Positions 6,966-15,364 of a DNA stretch of 64,000 nucleotides are shown here, piece after piece. Every line of letters begins with the position of its first letter. The first letter of the stretch is position 1. Source of the DNA: JAJPKR01 sp050746125 (GTDB lineage: Bacteria > Acidobacteriota > Terriglobia > Terriglobales > SCQP01); contig JBOGKX010000040.1 in NCBI GenBank assembly GCA_050746125.1, forward strand, positions 1-64,000, given 5' to 3'. The position numbers and the translations under genes were made by a program. Below the pieces are notes generated by a model. The model was not told where the DNA came from. It worked only from the letters and a program-made list of their open reading frames with translations, and did not search any database.

Positions 6966-9746
6966 TTATCGCCGCGCCAACGAGGTCGCCGGGGCATCGA
7001 GTCCGGGAATCGTAAACCGCGGCGCCGGCCTAGGCGTGTTGCCCTTCCGCTCGTGCCATAAAATCGCGTCGAGCGCTTCGGCTGGATTGGCATCGGCGTG
7101 TCGCCAGTCCATGGCGGCTGAGGCGCGGGCGCCGGGGCCGTGCGCGGGGTTCATGCGATAAATCAAGCCGTTGTCGCGATCGCGGTAATCGGCGTCAAAG
7201 GGCGGCTGGGTGCCGCTGCCGCCGAACAGAGGCGCCATCACCGCGGCGCGCGCGTCGTTGTGGTTCATCGGCGGCAGGCCGAGCAGCACCTCCATCGTCC
7301 GCACTGCGTTGACGGTGGTGTAAAAGTGGTCGTCCACGAAGGGATGGGCGGCGGAGGAGGGTGAATATTTGCTGATCACCAGGCAAGTGCTGCGATGGGC
7401 GTCCACGTGGTCGGCGCCGTCTTGGGCATCATCCTCGAGGATGATCAGCGCCGTGTCGTCCCAATAGGGGCTGTGCGAGATGGCATCCACGACTCGGCCC
7501 ACCGCCAGATCGTTATCGGCCACCGAGGCCTCGGGAGTGGGGCCGCCGGCGCGCGTTCCCATGGTGTGATCGTCGGGCAGGCGAAGGATCACGAACTGCG
7601 GCAGCTCTTTGCCGTGGCCTGTTTTGCGGGCGGTCACGAAGCCGCGAAATTCACGCAGGAACTCGTCGGCACGCAGTTGGTCGGGATAATCGAGGCGGAA
7701 GTCTGCGAAATCAGGGTCGAAATGGCCCACCAATTCCCGCTTGCTGGCCACGTCGCGCGCAATGATCGGAATGCGCCAGGGCCAGGAATTGGCTTCGCCG
7801 GCCGCCGCGCCCAGCAGGGGCTGGCCCGGCTCGATCCAGGTCTGCGGGCAATGGCGCGCGTGCAAGGGCGGCGCGCCGGCCTCGGGCGGGGCCGTGGTGG
7901 CGCGCTCGTCGCACCACTGGGTTTCCACGTATTCGCCGTAATTGCGGTGAGTCAGGCCATGGCGGGCGACGTTGGCCCAGATGTAGCCGCTGCCGGGCTC
8001 ATCCACGTCCGCGATGCCGTGCTCGAGCGGAACTTCACCCGCCACTGTGCCCTCGTAATCGTAGCTGCGTTGATCGTTGCGGTAGCCGATCTGCCAGGTC
8101 TTCTCCGTGTAATCGCTCGTGATCGCCGCCATGGACCAGACGTGCCCGCCGCCCGAGACTTCGCCGCTATCGTAGAAATTGTCCAGCACGCCGAAGCGTC
8201 GCGCCAAGGCGTGCTGATTGGGAGTAATGCCGGCGCCGTAGAGGGTGAGCGACGGGTCGCCGTTGCCGACCCCCAGATCGCCCAGGATCTGATCGTAGGT
8301 GCGGTTCTCCTTGATGATGTAGATGACGTGGCGTATGGGATTGTGCCCGGCGCGAAATGGCAAGGCGGGGAGGCGACCTTCCATCAGGTTGGCGCGCTTC
8401 ACGGCAGACGTCATCGCGCCCAGATTACCGGTCGCGTTCGCCAGCGGCAGGCGAGCGATGCTGCCGTGGAGCAGCGCTCCGATGTAGGGGTGGCCCAGGC
8501 GGGCGCGTCCGCCATGGGGCACGACCGGCAGCGTGCCGTTGGGGCCGGTGCTTTGGCCTTTGCCGGCGGCAATCCATAATGCGCCGCGGGCCGTCGCCAG
8601 CGCCACCGGGTACCACTCGGTGGGAATGAAGCCGCGGGCGCGCTCCACTCGCCCCGCGCGCAAGTTCTCGATCCCGAAAACCGCCACCGCATCGAGCGAG
8701 GCGTCGGCCACGAACAGGTTGTGGCCGTCCGGGCTCTCGGCCAGGGCGTTCGGCGTGCTGCCTCCGTAGCGTTCGCCGGGCAGCGTGGTGTCGAGCCAGG
8801 CAGGCGGGCCGCCGCGCAGCGAAACCGCCGCCACGCGATCGGCGTTGGCCAGGGCCACATAGAGCCGCCGGCCGTCACGGCTCAATAGCAGCGCGCTGGG
8901 ATGCGACCCGGCGGCTTCCGCCGATGCCGGCGCGTCGAGTGGCAGCCAGCCCGCGACCCGCCCCGTCGTCAGATCGAGCTTCGCCACGCGCGAGGCGTTC
9001 CAAAGGCTGCAATAGGCGGTGCGATGGTCGGGAGCGATGGCGACCGCGTAAGGATAGGCGGCCGGCACAGTGGGGCTGACGCTCAAATCGAAGCTCTCGA
9101 GCGTTTGCCCGGTCGTGGCATCGAGCAGCAATGCATCGTCGGAGAGGTTGTCGGCCACCAAAATCCTCAAGCCGCCCGCCGCCTGAAAGACAGCCAGCCC
9201 GGCAGGATAAGGTACGGCGAAGCCGCGCCGCGTCTCCCGGCCCATGCCGGTGGCGCGATGCCCCGCCGCCAGCCGTTGCAGCGGGATCGGGATGAATCGC
9301 TCCGGCGCCAGCGCCCCGCCATGAAACCGATAGACCAAAATGCCATTGCCCAAGTCGCCGGCGCGCCGCCCGAGTGGGTCAGTGAGCGAGGCCAGCGAGG
9401 CGAAGAGTTCGCTTCCGTCGGGGCTGAATGCCAAGCCGAGGAAGTAGCTTTGCCGCTGCTTCGCGTCGAGCCGCGGATCGGCGTAATCGCGCACCCGATC
9501 CGTGGCCATATCCAACACCGCGATCGACTGCGTGCCGAAGCCCTCGTTCAAGATGGCCAGGTAACGGCCGTCGGGGGATACGGCCAGCGTGGAGGGAAAG
9601 CTGTCGAGCCGCTGCGGCGCGCCGGGCGCGGGCTCGGCGAGCCGCTCATTCGACGGCAAATCGATGATCTTGGCGGCGGTCGGAGACTGAGCTGCTAGCG
9701 ATGCCGGCAGCAGCGCCAGGGCAAGCAACAGGGTCGGGGTCTTCAT
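6966..9746 (-). CDS. Secreted beta-propeller / phosphoesterase (alkaline phosphatase superfamily) protein
   Basis: The start at 9746 gives a clear signal peptide (MKTPTLLLALALLPASLAAQ) and overlaps the thiL stop as TGATG, so the longer reading is rejected. Residues 25 to about 440 form a YncE-like beta-propeller with repeated SPDG blades. Residues about 490-870 form a phosphoesterase domain (PF04185 type) beginning HVIYIIKENRTYDQILGDLG, with VSGGGHVWSMAA and ALIILEDDAQDGADHVDAHR as the metal-binding segments. Such fusions are common in Acidobacteriota and act in the periplasm on phosphate esters or phospholipids. The substrate is unknown. Total length is 926 residues. Coupling to thiL is probably positional rather than functional. 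Confidence 0.88.
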   Translation of the reverse strand: MKTPTLLLALALLPASLAAQSPTAAKIIDLPSNERLAEPAPGAPQRLDSFPSTLAVSPDGRYLAILNEGFGTQSIAVLDMATDRVRDYADPRLDAKQRQSYFLGLAFSPDGSELFASLASLTDPLGRRAGDLGNGILVYRFHGGALAPERFIPIPLQRLAAGHRATGMGRETRRGFAVPYPAGLAVFQAAGGLRILVADNLSDDALLLDATTGQTLESFDLSVSPTVPAAYPYAVAIAPDHRTAYCSLWNASRVAKLDLTTGRVAGWLPLDAPASAEAAGSHPSALLLSRDGRRLYVALANADRVAAVSLRGGPPAWLDTTLPGERYGGSTPNALAESPDGHNLFVADASLDAVAVFGIENLRAGRVERARGFIPTEWYPVALATARGALWIAAGKGQSTGPNGTLPVVPHGGRARLGHPYIGALLHGSIARLPLANATGNLGAMTSAVKRANLMEGRLPALPFRAGHNPIRHVIYIIKENRTYDQILGDLGVGNGDPSLTLYGAGITPNQHALARRFGVLDNFYDSGEVSGGGHVWSMAAITSDYTEKTWQIGYRNDQRSYDYEGTVAGEVPLEHGIADVDEPGSGYIWANVARHGLTHRNYGEYVETQWCDERATTAPPEAGAPPLHARHCPQTWIEPGQPLLGAAAGEANSWPWRIPIIARDVASKRELVGHFDPDFADFRLDYPDQLRADEFLREFRGFVTARKTGHGKELPQFVILRLPDDHTMGTRAGGPTPEASVADNDLAVGRVVDAISHSPYWDDTALIILEDDAQDGADHVDAHRSTCLVISKYSPSSAAHPFVDDHFYTTVNAVRTMEVLLGLPPMNHNDARAAVMAPLFGGSGTQPPFDADYRDRDNGLIYRMNPAHGPGARASAAMDWRHADANPAEALDAILWHERKGNTPRPAPRFTIPGLDAPATSLARR

Positions 9747-10738
9747 CAATCCTGCATGGTACTCCCGCCCGCGGACCGAAAGTGCTCCCAGCCCATGGAG
9801 CGCAGCCGTCGCCGTCCGCCCTTCGTTTGGCGCAGCCACACGCCCCGCCCCCGTTCGATTGTCCCGATCTCGGCGAGCGGCAGGCCGGCGGAAGCCAAGC
9901 GGGCGATGGCGGCGCGACGGCGCGCGGGGGCGGCAAAGAGCAGCTCGTAGTCCTCACCGCCATGAAGCGCCAGGGCCAGCGCCTCGGGATGGCCGATCAG
10001 GGGCAAGCGCGCCGCGTCGATCGTTGCCCCCACGCCGCTCTCGTCGCACAAATGATTGAGATCGGTGCTGAGCCCGTCGCTGATATCGATGGCGGCGCTG
10101 GCCAAGCCGCGGTCCGCCAGCGCCATACCGAGCGCCCAGCGCGCCTGGGGATGGCGATGCCGGGCCACCGCGGTGCGATCGTCCGCTCCGGATGGCGCGC
10201 GCCCGGCATGAACCAGCGCGCGGCCGCGCGCCGCCAAGCCCAAAATCCCGCTAACGAAGATGAGATCGCCCGGGCGCGCGCCGGAGCGCAACAAGGCCCG
10301 GCCGCGCCGCACCCGTCCCAGCCCGACGATATCGGCGGCCACGCCCATAGGCGAGGCGGAGAGATCGCCGCCCGCCAGCGCCGCGCCGGCCGAGGCCGCC
10401 GCCAGGCGCACGCCGCGCTGGAAGCCGCGCCGCCAGCGCTCGTCGGCATCCGCGGGGAACGCCACCGAGACCAGCAGCGCCACCGGGGCGGCGCCCATCG
10501 CCGCCAAATCGCTCAGCGCGCGCGTGGCGCAGCGCCGTCCGCAGACCGGCGCGGGATCGCTGCGGCGCAAAAAATGCACGCCTTCGATGAAGAGATCGGT
10601 GGTGAGCGCCCCTTGCCAGCCGCGTCCCAGATCGAACAGGGCGGCATCGTCGCCGATGCCGACGCGCAGCGCGGGGTGCCGTTGGCCGGCCGCCTCGCGC
10701 CGCGCCCAGCGCAGCCATTGCCGTTCGGGAAAGGGCAT
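9746..10738 (-). CDS. thiL: Thiamine-monophosphate kinase
   Basis: ThiL phosphorylates thiamine monophosphate to thiamine diphosphate, the last step of cofactor synthesis. The hallmark VGIGDDAALF is at about residues 26-35, with TTDLFIEGVHFL next, then the ATP/Mg segments AGGDLSAS and DISDGLSTDL, and the late HGGEDYELLF motif, all in AIR-synthase-fold order. Length 330 is typical. The final codon overlaps the start of the phosphoesterase by one base. No thiamine riboswitch was recognised upstream, and no other thiamine gene is nearby. Confidence 0.93.
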   Translation of the reverse strand: MPFPERQWLRWARREAAGQRHPALRVGIGDDAALFDLGRGWQGALTTDLFIEGVHFLRRSDPAPVCGRRCATRALSDLAAMGAAPVALLVSVAFPADADERWRRGFQRGVRLAAASAGAALAGGDLSASPMGVAADIVGLGRVRRGRALLRSGARPGDLIFVSGILGLAARGRALVHAGRAPSGADDRTAVARHRHPQARWALGMALADRGLASAAIDISDGLSTDLNHLCDESGVGATIDAARLPLIGHPEALALALHGGEDYELLFAAPARRRAAIARLASAGLPLAEIGTIERGRGVWLRQTKGGRRRLRSMGWEHFRSAGGSTMQD

Positions 10739-10835
10739 GTCGCTACACCGCCGCGATTACGCCGGTGCGCCTATGTAGCCGGGCCGCGGTCGTGATCAAA
10801 AGAAGAGCCTTCGCCAAGCAAATGCTACCATCGGC

Positions 10836-10884
10836 GAAAAACGCGCGGCGCCGGCTGAACTGGGTCGGCCGTTCAGCCGGCGCC
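10836..10884 (-). terminator. Intrinsic terminator of the dihydrofolate-reductase-like gene
   Basis: A perfect 14-bp stem (10847-10860 with 10871-10884) with a 10-base loop overlaps the last codons of the gene ending at 10873. On the minus strand it is followed after five bases by TTTTT. The stem is strong but the T run is slightly distant. Confidence 0.55.
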
Positions 10885-11403
10885 GATCACGACGTATTCG
10901 CTTTTGACCAGGCCACTCGGGTAGCTCTGTGTGCCGATGTGGCGCAGGCGGATGTCGCGCGGCAGCGAACCGAATAACGGAATGCCTTGGCCGATCAAGA
11001 TCGGCACCCGCGTCACCACCAGTCGCTGCACCAGGCCGGCGCGCAGAAAGCCTTGCACCGTGATCCCGCCGTCCGCGTAGACGCTGCGGCTGCCGGTCAT
11101 TTCGAGCTTCGTCGCGATGGCCTTGGCGTCGCCACCCATCCATTCGATTTCATTGCCGCGCACGTCTTCGCGACCGTGACGTCCGTCGCTCAAGACCACG
11201 ACGCGTTTGCCTGTGTAAGGCCACGCCGCGAACCCGAGCACCGACTCGAACGTTTTGCGCCCCATCACCACCGTATCCACCTCGGCCATCAGATCCTCGA
11301 AGCCGTGCTGCTCGCCGCCATCCGCGGGCAGAAAGTCCAGCGCGCCGTCGGCCCGCGCGATAAATCCATCCACGCTGGCGCCCATGAACACCGTAACCTT
11401 CAT
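10873..11403 (-). CDS. Dihydrofolate reductase / RibD C-terminal domain family protein
   Basis: The 176-residue protein has the fold shared by DHFR and the reductase half of RibD. MGASVDGFIA opens the domain, VVMGRKTFESVLGFAAWPY binds the nucleotide, and the C-terminal VYADGGITVQGFLRAGLVQRLVVTRVPILIGQGIPLF is the RibD-C signature. Members of this group are NADPH-dependent reductases of mostly unknown substrate, so dihydrofolate should not be assumed. It is transcribed alone, with a terminator over its 3' end, and diverges from the M28 peptidase gene. Confidence 0.88.
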   Translation of the reverse strand: MKVTVFMGASVDGFIARADGALDFLPADGGEQHGFEDLMAEVDTVVMGRKTFESVLGFAAWPYTGKRVVVLSDGRHGREDVRGNEIEWMGGDAKAIATKLEMTGSRSVYADGGITVQGFLRAGLVQRLVVTRVPILIGQGIPLFGSLPRDIRLRHIGTQSYPSGLVKSEYVVIGAG

Positions 11404-11499
11404 TCGTCACCTCGGTCCAGCCGGCCTCGCGAAGGGCCACGGCCCCGCCGCCGCCCCCGCCCCTGCTATATTGGCGCGTTGTCCAAAGGGATTCTCGCG

Positions 11500-13656
11500 A
11501 TGACTCGATTTCTGCGTCCGATCGCTCCGGTTCTCCTATTTTCGTGTCTCGTTTTGCCACGCGCCGTTGCGCGGCAGGCGGCTCCGTCGCCGCCGGCGGT
11601 CGCGCCGCTGGCAGCGGGCGCCAGCCTCATCGGCTTTACGCCCGATGCGGCCGCGGCGGAGCGTCATTGGGAGCAGATGTTTCAGCAGATCCCCAAGCCC
11701 GACTCGCTGCGCGAGAGTCTGCGGACGCTCACCGCCAAGCCACACATGGCCGGCACGCCGGCCGATCGCGCCACCGCCGAATACGTCGCCTCGGTGTTCC
11801 GGCAAGCCGGCCTGGATACGCAGGTGATCGCCTACTCGGCGCGGCTTCCTTATCCGCGTCAGGTCAAGATCGAACTGGTCAGCCCCGAGAGGCGCGAGTT
11901 GCCCAATTACGAAGAGCCCGTGGCGGGCGATCCGTTTACGCAAATGAAGGATGCCGTCGTAGGCTTCAATGCCTACTCGCCCTCCGGCGACGTGACCGCT
12001 CCGGTGGTCTATGCCAACTACGGCCTGGAGGACGACTACGCCGAGCTTGCCAAGCAAGGCATCGACGTGAAAGGCAAGATTGTGCTGGTGCGCTATGGCA
12101 AAAGCTACCGTGGCATCAAGTCGGAACTGGCCGCCAAGGCCGGCGCCGTCGGCGTCCTGATCTATTCCGACCCCAACGACGATGGCTACCATGCCGGCGA
12201 TGTCTATCCTGGCGGGCCCTATCGCCCTGCCTCCGGCATCCAGCGCGGCTCGATTCTCAACGGCAACTATCCGGGCGCGCCGCTGGCGCCCGGCCAGCAG
12301 CCCGATGCCGCCGAAGAGGCAGCCTGGAAGGCGGTGCTGCCCACGCTGCCTACCGTGCCGATCGCTTACCAAGCGGCCGAGCCCATCCTGATGGCGCTCA
12401 AGGGGCCGTCGGCGCCTCCGGATTGGCAGGGCGGCTTGCCTTTCACCTATCACCTGGGCGGCGACGACCAGACCCGCGTGCACATGCACCTGGATATGGA
12501 CGTCCAGTACCGCACCATTTGGAACGTCATCGGCACTTTGCGCGGCAGCGGCACGCAACAGGTGATCCTAGGCAACCATCGCGACGGCTGGACCTTCGGC
12601 GCCGTGGACCCGGATGGCGGCGCCATGGTGCAATTGGAGATCGCCCGCGCCTTGGGCCAGTTGCATCGCGCCGGCTGGACGCCCTTGCGCACTATCGACC
12701 TCTGCTCGTGGGACGCCGAGGAATTCGACCTGATCGGCTCGACCGATTGGGCCAACCAAAACCTCGATTCCCTCCGCCAGCATGCCGTGGCTTACATTAA
12801 CAGCGACGAGGGCGACTCCGGCCCCAACTTCGGCGCCGATGCGGTGCCTTCCCTTTCGGCATTGATTCGCTCCGTCGCCGCTTCGGTTCCCAATCTCACC
12901 ACCCACGCCACGAGCGTTTATCAGGATTGGCTGAAGCTGGCCCAGGACCACACCCCGGCCGGCAAGACCCCGCCGCAAACGCCGCCGATCGGCGTTTTAG
13001 GCGGAGGCAGCGACTTCGAGCCCTACCTAGGTCATGTCGGACTGGCCTCGGCCGATATCGGCTTCAAGGGCCATTACGGCGTCTATCACGCGCTCTATGA
13101 CGATTTTCATTACTTCAGCACCGAGAGCGATCCGCAATTCCTGTATGGCGAGCAAGAGACCGATGTGAAAGGCCTGCTGGCCATGCGCTTGGCAGACGCT
13201 CCGCTCGTGCCGCTCGATCTGCCCGCCTACGCACAGGCCATTACCGACGCCATCAACCAACTGCGCGCCGCCACTACGGCTGCGCCCGCGAGCACGCTCG
13301 ATTGGCAGGGCACCCTAGCCGCGGCCGCTCGCTTGCAGACCGCCGCCGACGCCTTTACCGAGCGCTCCGCCACGGCCTTGGCCCAGGCCAAGAGCAACCC
13401 GCAGCGGCTGGCGCAGTTCAACGACGCGTTGGCCGGATTCGATCAAAACTTCCTGTTACCGCAGGGTCTGCCCGGCCGTCCCTATTTCGAGCACCTGATC
13501 TACGCGCCCGAGATCACGCGCGGCTACTCGGCGGCGGTGTTGCCGGGAGTCAGCGAGCGATTGCAGCAGAAGGACTGGGAAGGCGCGCAAGTGCAGCTCC
13601 GCTACCTGCGGCAAGCGCTCGAGCGCGCCGCCAACGCCCTCGACGCCGTGCGCTGA
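11500..13656 (+). CDS. Secreted M28 peptidase, glutamate carboxypeptidase II-like
   Basis: The ATG at 11500 gives a signal sequence (MTRFLRPIAPVLLFSCLVLP) and a 718-residue protein close to the usual length of the PSMA/NAALADase family. The order is protease domain interrupted by a PA domain (about 120-330; GKIVLVRYGKSYRG, AGAVGVLIYSDP), then the zinc catalytic core and a C-terminal dimerisation domain. The co-catalytic zinc ligands can be followed: His in NHRDGW near 360, Asp in GAVDPD near 368, Glu-Glu in WDAEEFD near 407, Asp in NSDEGD near 436, and His in VYHALYDDFHYF near 529. It probably trims peptides ending in Glu or Asp in the periplasm. The longer reading upstream overlaps the divergent gene and is discarded. 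Confidence 0.92.
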   Translation: MTRFLRPIAPVLLFSCLVLPRAVARQAAPSPPAVAPLAAGASLIGFTPDAAAAERHWEQMFQQIPKPDSLRESLRTLTAKPHMAGTPADRATAEYVASVFRQAGLDTQVIAYSARLPYPRQVKIELVSPERRELPNYEEPVAGDPFTQMKDAVVGFNAYSPSGDVTAPVVYANYGLEDDYAELAKQGIDVKGKIVLVRYGKSYRGIKSELAAKAGAVGVLIYSDPNDDGYHAGDVYPGGPYRPASGIQRGSILNGNYPGAPLAPGQQPDAAEEAAWKAVLPTLPTVPIAYQAAEPILMALKGPSAPPDWQGGLPFTYHLGGDDQTRVHMHLDMDVQYRTIWNVIGTLRGSGTQQVILGNHRDGWTFGAVDPDGGAMVQLEIARALGQLHRAGWTPLRTIDLCSWDAEEFDLIGSTDWANQNLDSLRQHAVAYINSDEGDSGPNFGADAVPSLSALIRSVAASVPNLTTHATSVYQDWLKLAQDHTPAGKTPPQTPPIGVLGGGSDFEPYLGHVGLASADIGFKGHYGVYHALYDDFHYFSTESDPQFLYGEQETDVKGLLAMRLADAPLVPLDLPAYAQAITDAINQLRAATTAAPASTLDWQGTLAAAARLQTAADAFTERSATALAQAKSNPQRLAQFNDALAGFDQNFLLPQGLPGRPYFEHLIYAPEITRGYSAAVLPGVSERLQQKDWEGAQVQLRYLRQALERAANALDAVR

Positions 13657-13704
13657 CCCGGCGCGGCGCCGCGAGCCGTCGGCAGGCCGCCCGCGCACTT
13701 GGCA

Positions 13705-13995
13705 TCATTCCGTATCGGCAATGCCGAACCCGCGATAAGCGCGCATTTCCTCGGGCGAAAGCTCGGCTGGCTGGGTCTCCACGCCCGCTACCCGCGCCGC
13801 CGGCGGGCCCTGCTCGATGCGGCGGCGAAAGTTCTCGAGCGCGCCGCGCTCGCCGATGGCTAGCGTTTCGACTGCGCCATCCGCGCGGTTGCGCACCCAG
13901 CCATGCACTCCCGCCCGCCGCGCCTCGCGCTCCGCGAAGAAACGAAAGCCGACGCCCTGCACCCGGCCGCGAACGATGAAGTACCGCGCCTCCAT
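13705..13995 (-). CDS. acyP: Acylphosphatase
   Basis: A 96-residue protein hydrolysing carboxyl-phosphate bonds. The P-loop GRVQGVGFRFF supplies the catalytic arginine, and GWVRNRADGAVE supplies the catalytic asparagine. Length agrees with the family once the ATG at 13995 is taken rather than the longer frame, which would run into apt. It diverges from apt with only 28 bases between the start codons, so the two promoters must overlap. Confidence 0.93.
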   Translation of the reverse strand: MEARYFIVRGRVQGVGFRFFAEREARRAGVHGWVRNRADGAVETLAIGERGALENFRRRIEQGPPAARVAGVETQPAELSPEEMRAYRGFGIADTE

Positions 13996-14023
13996 GCCCG
14001 TTGCCCCTCTACCCTGCGATAAA

Positions 14024-14596
14024 ATGCTCCCCGGAGGCAAGCCCCGATTGGCGAGCGAGAAACCGCAACCGCAGGCGTCGTACGACCAGCTCAAAAAGCA
14101 TATCCGCGAGGTTCCGGACTGGCCGAAGCCTGGCATCTTGTTTTACGACATCACCACCCTGCTCAAGAATGGCGCTGCCTTCGCACAATTGATCGACGCC
14201 TTGGCCGAGCGCTTCATCGACAGCGACATTGACGTGGTGGCCGGCATCGAGGCGCGCGGCTTCATCTTCGGCCCGGCGTTGGCCTATCGGCTTAATGCCG
14301 GCTTCGTGCCCATCCGCAAGCCGCGCAAACTGCCGGCCGCCACGGAAACCGTTACCTACGCCCTCGAGTACGGTAGCGATACGCTGGAAATTCATCGTGA
14401 CGCCGTCCAGCCAGGGCAAAAGGTCCTCATCGTGGACGACCTCGCCGCCACCGGCGGCACCGCCCTGGCCGCGGCACAACTGATCGCCAAGCTGGGCGGC
14501 AAGGTGGCGTCTTTTGCCTTCGTGATCGAGCTGTCGTTTCTCAAGCCGCGCGAAAAGCTGGCCGGCTACGACATCTTCTCGGTATTGCAGTACTGA
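14024..14596 (+). CDS. apt: Adenine phosphoribosyltransferase
   Basis: Apt salvages adenine to AMP using PRPP. The PRPP-binding loop VLIVDDLAATGGTALAA is near residue 135. The N-terminal HIREVPDWPKPGILFYDITTLL and GIEARGFIFGPALAYRL are diagnostic. The ATG at 14024 gives 190 residues but has no ribosome binding site. An in-frame TTG at 14048 is preceded by GGAGG at 14033-14037, ten bases upstream, and would give a 182-residue protein nearer the family length. That may be the true start. The stop is three bases before rlmB, so they are co-transcribed. Confidence 0.94.
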   Translation: MLPGGKPRLASEKPQPQASYDQLKKHIREVPDWPKPGILFYDITTLLKNGAAFAQLIDALAERFIDSDIDVVAGIEARGFIFGPALAYRLNAGFVPIRKPRKLPAATETVTYALEYGSDTLEIHRDAVQPGQKVLIVDDLAATGGTALAAAQLIAKLGGKVASFAFVIELSFLKPREKLAGYDIFSVLQY

Positions 14597-14599
14597 CCG

Positions 14600-15364
14600 A
14601 TGGCGGTTCTCGTCGGCATTCACCCGGTGCGCGAGGCGTTGCGGGCGCGTTCCCGCTCCTTCCAATACCTGGCCGTGAGCCGCGATCGCCGCGACGCGCG
14701 CATTAACGAACTCGTCCGCTTGGCGCGCGAGCAGGGAATCGGCGTTCGCTTCGAGTCGCCGGCGGCCCTCGAGCATTTGGCCGGCTCTCCCCGCCATCAG
14801 GGCGCCGTGGGCGTGGTGGCGGCCAAACCGCTGCTGGCCCTCGAAGACTTGTTCGCGGCGCCCGCCGCCTCCCCAAGCCCAGGCCTGTTGATCGCGCTTG
14901 ACGGCATCGAAGACCCTCACAACCTGGGCGCTATCCTGCGCAGCGCCGCCGCCGCCGGCGCCGGTGGCGCGGTCATTCCCGCCCGTCGCGCCGCCCCCCT
15001 CAACGAGACGGTGGCCCGCGCGTCGGCGGGCGGGCTCGAACACGTGCCCGTGGCCCAAGCGTCCAATTTGGCCGCGGCGCTCGAAAAAGCCAAGGCGGCC
15101 GGCTATTGGATCGTCGGCCTGGAAGCCGCCAGCCCGCAGCCGATCTGGCGCCACGATTTCACCTTGCCGACGTTGCTGGTCGTCGGCGGCGAGGGCCGCG
15201 GCCTGCATGAGCTGATCCGCAAGCGTTGCGACTTTCTCGTTTCTATCCCGCTTGCCGCCGGCGTGGCTTCGCTCAACGCCTCGGCCGCCGCCGCCGTCGC
15301 TCTCTTCGAAGTTGTTCGGCAGCGCCAAGGTTTTGGCGGCGGCCCTCCCGGTCAAAAGACGTAG
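14600..15364 (+). CDS. rlmB: 23S rRNA 2'-O-methyltransferase RlmB (SpoU/TrmH family)
   Basis: The enzyme methylates the ribose of a conserved guanosine in 23S rRNA. An N-terminal substrate-binding domain (IHPVREALRA, HQGAVGVVA) precedes the knotted SPOUT domain: motif 1 LDGIEDPHNLGAILRSAAAAG, motif 2 VVGGEGRGLHELIR, motif 3 IPLAAGVASLNASAAAAVALFE. Length 254 is normal. Related TrmH-type enzymes acting on other sites cannot be excluded. Its last 13 bases overlap the 3' end of the convergent TonB receptor gene. Confidence 0.92.
   Translation: MAVLVGIHPVREALRARSRSFQYLAVSRDRRDARINELVRLAREQGIGVRFESPAALEHLAGSPRHQGAVGVVAAKPLLALEDLFAAPAASPSPGLLIALDGIEDPHNLGAILRSAAAAGAGGAVIPARRAAPLNETVARASAGGLEHVPVAQASNLAAALEKAKAAGYWIVGLEAASPQPIWRHDFTLPTLLVVGGEGRGLHELIRKRCDFLVSIPLAAGVASLNASAAAAVALFEVVRQRQGFGGGPPGQKT

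Noticed and set aside
9746..10900. Thiamine riboswitch upstream of thiL
   Set aside because: The region 10739-10872 shows no TPP-aptamer core; its strong hairpin belongs to the terminator of the neighbouring gene.
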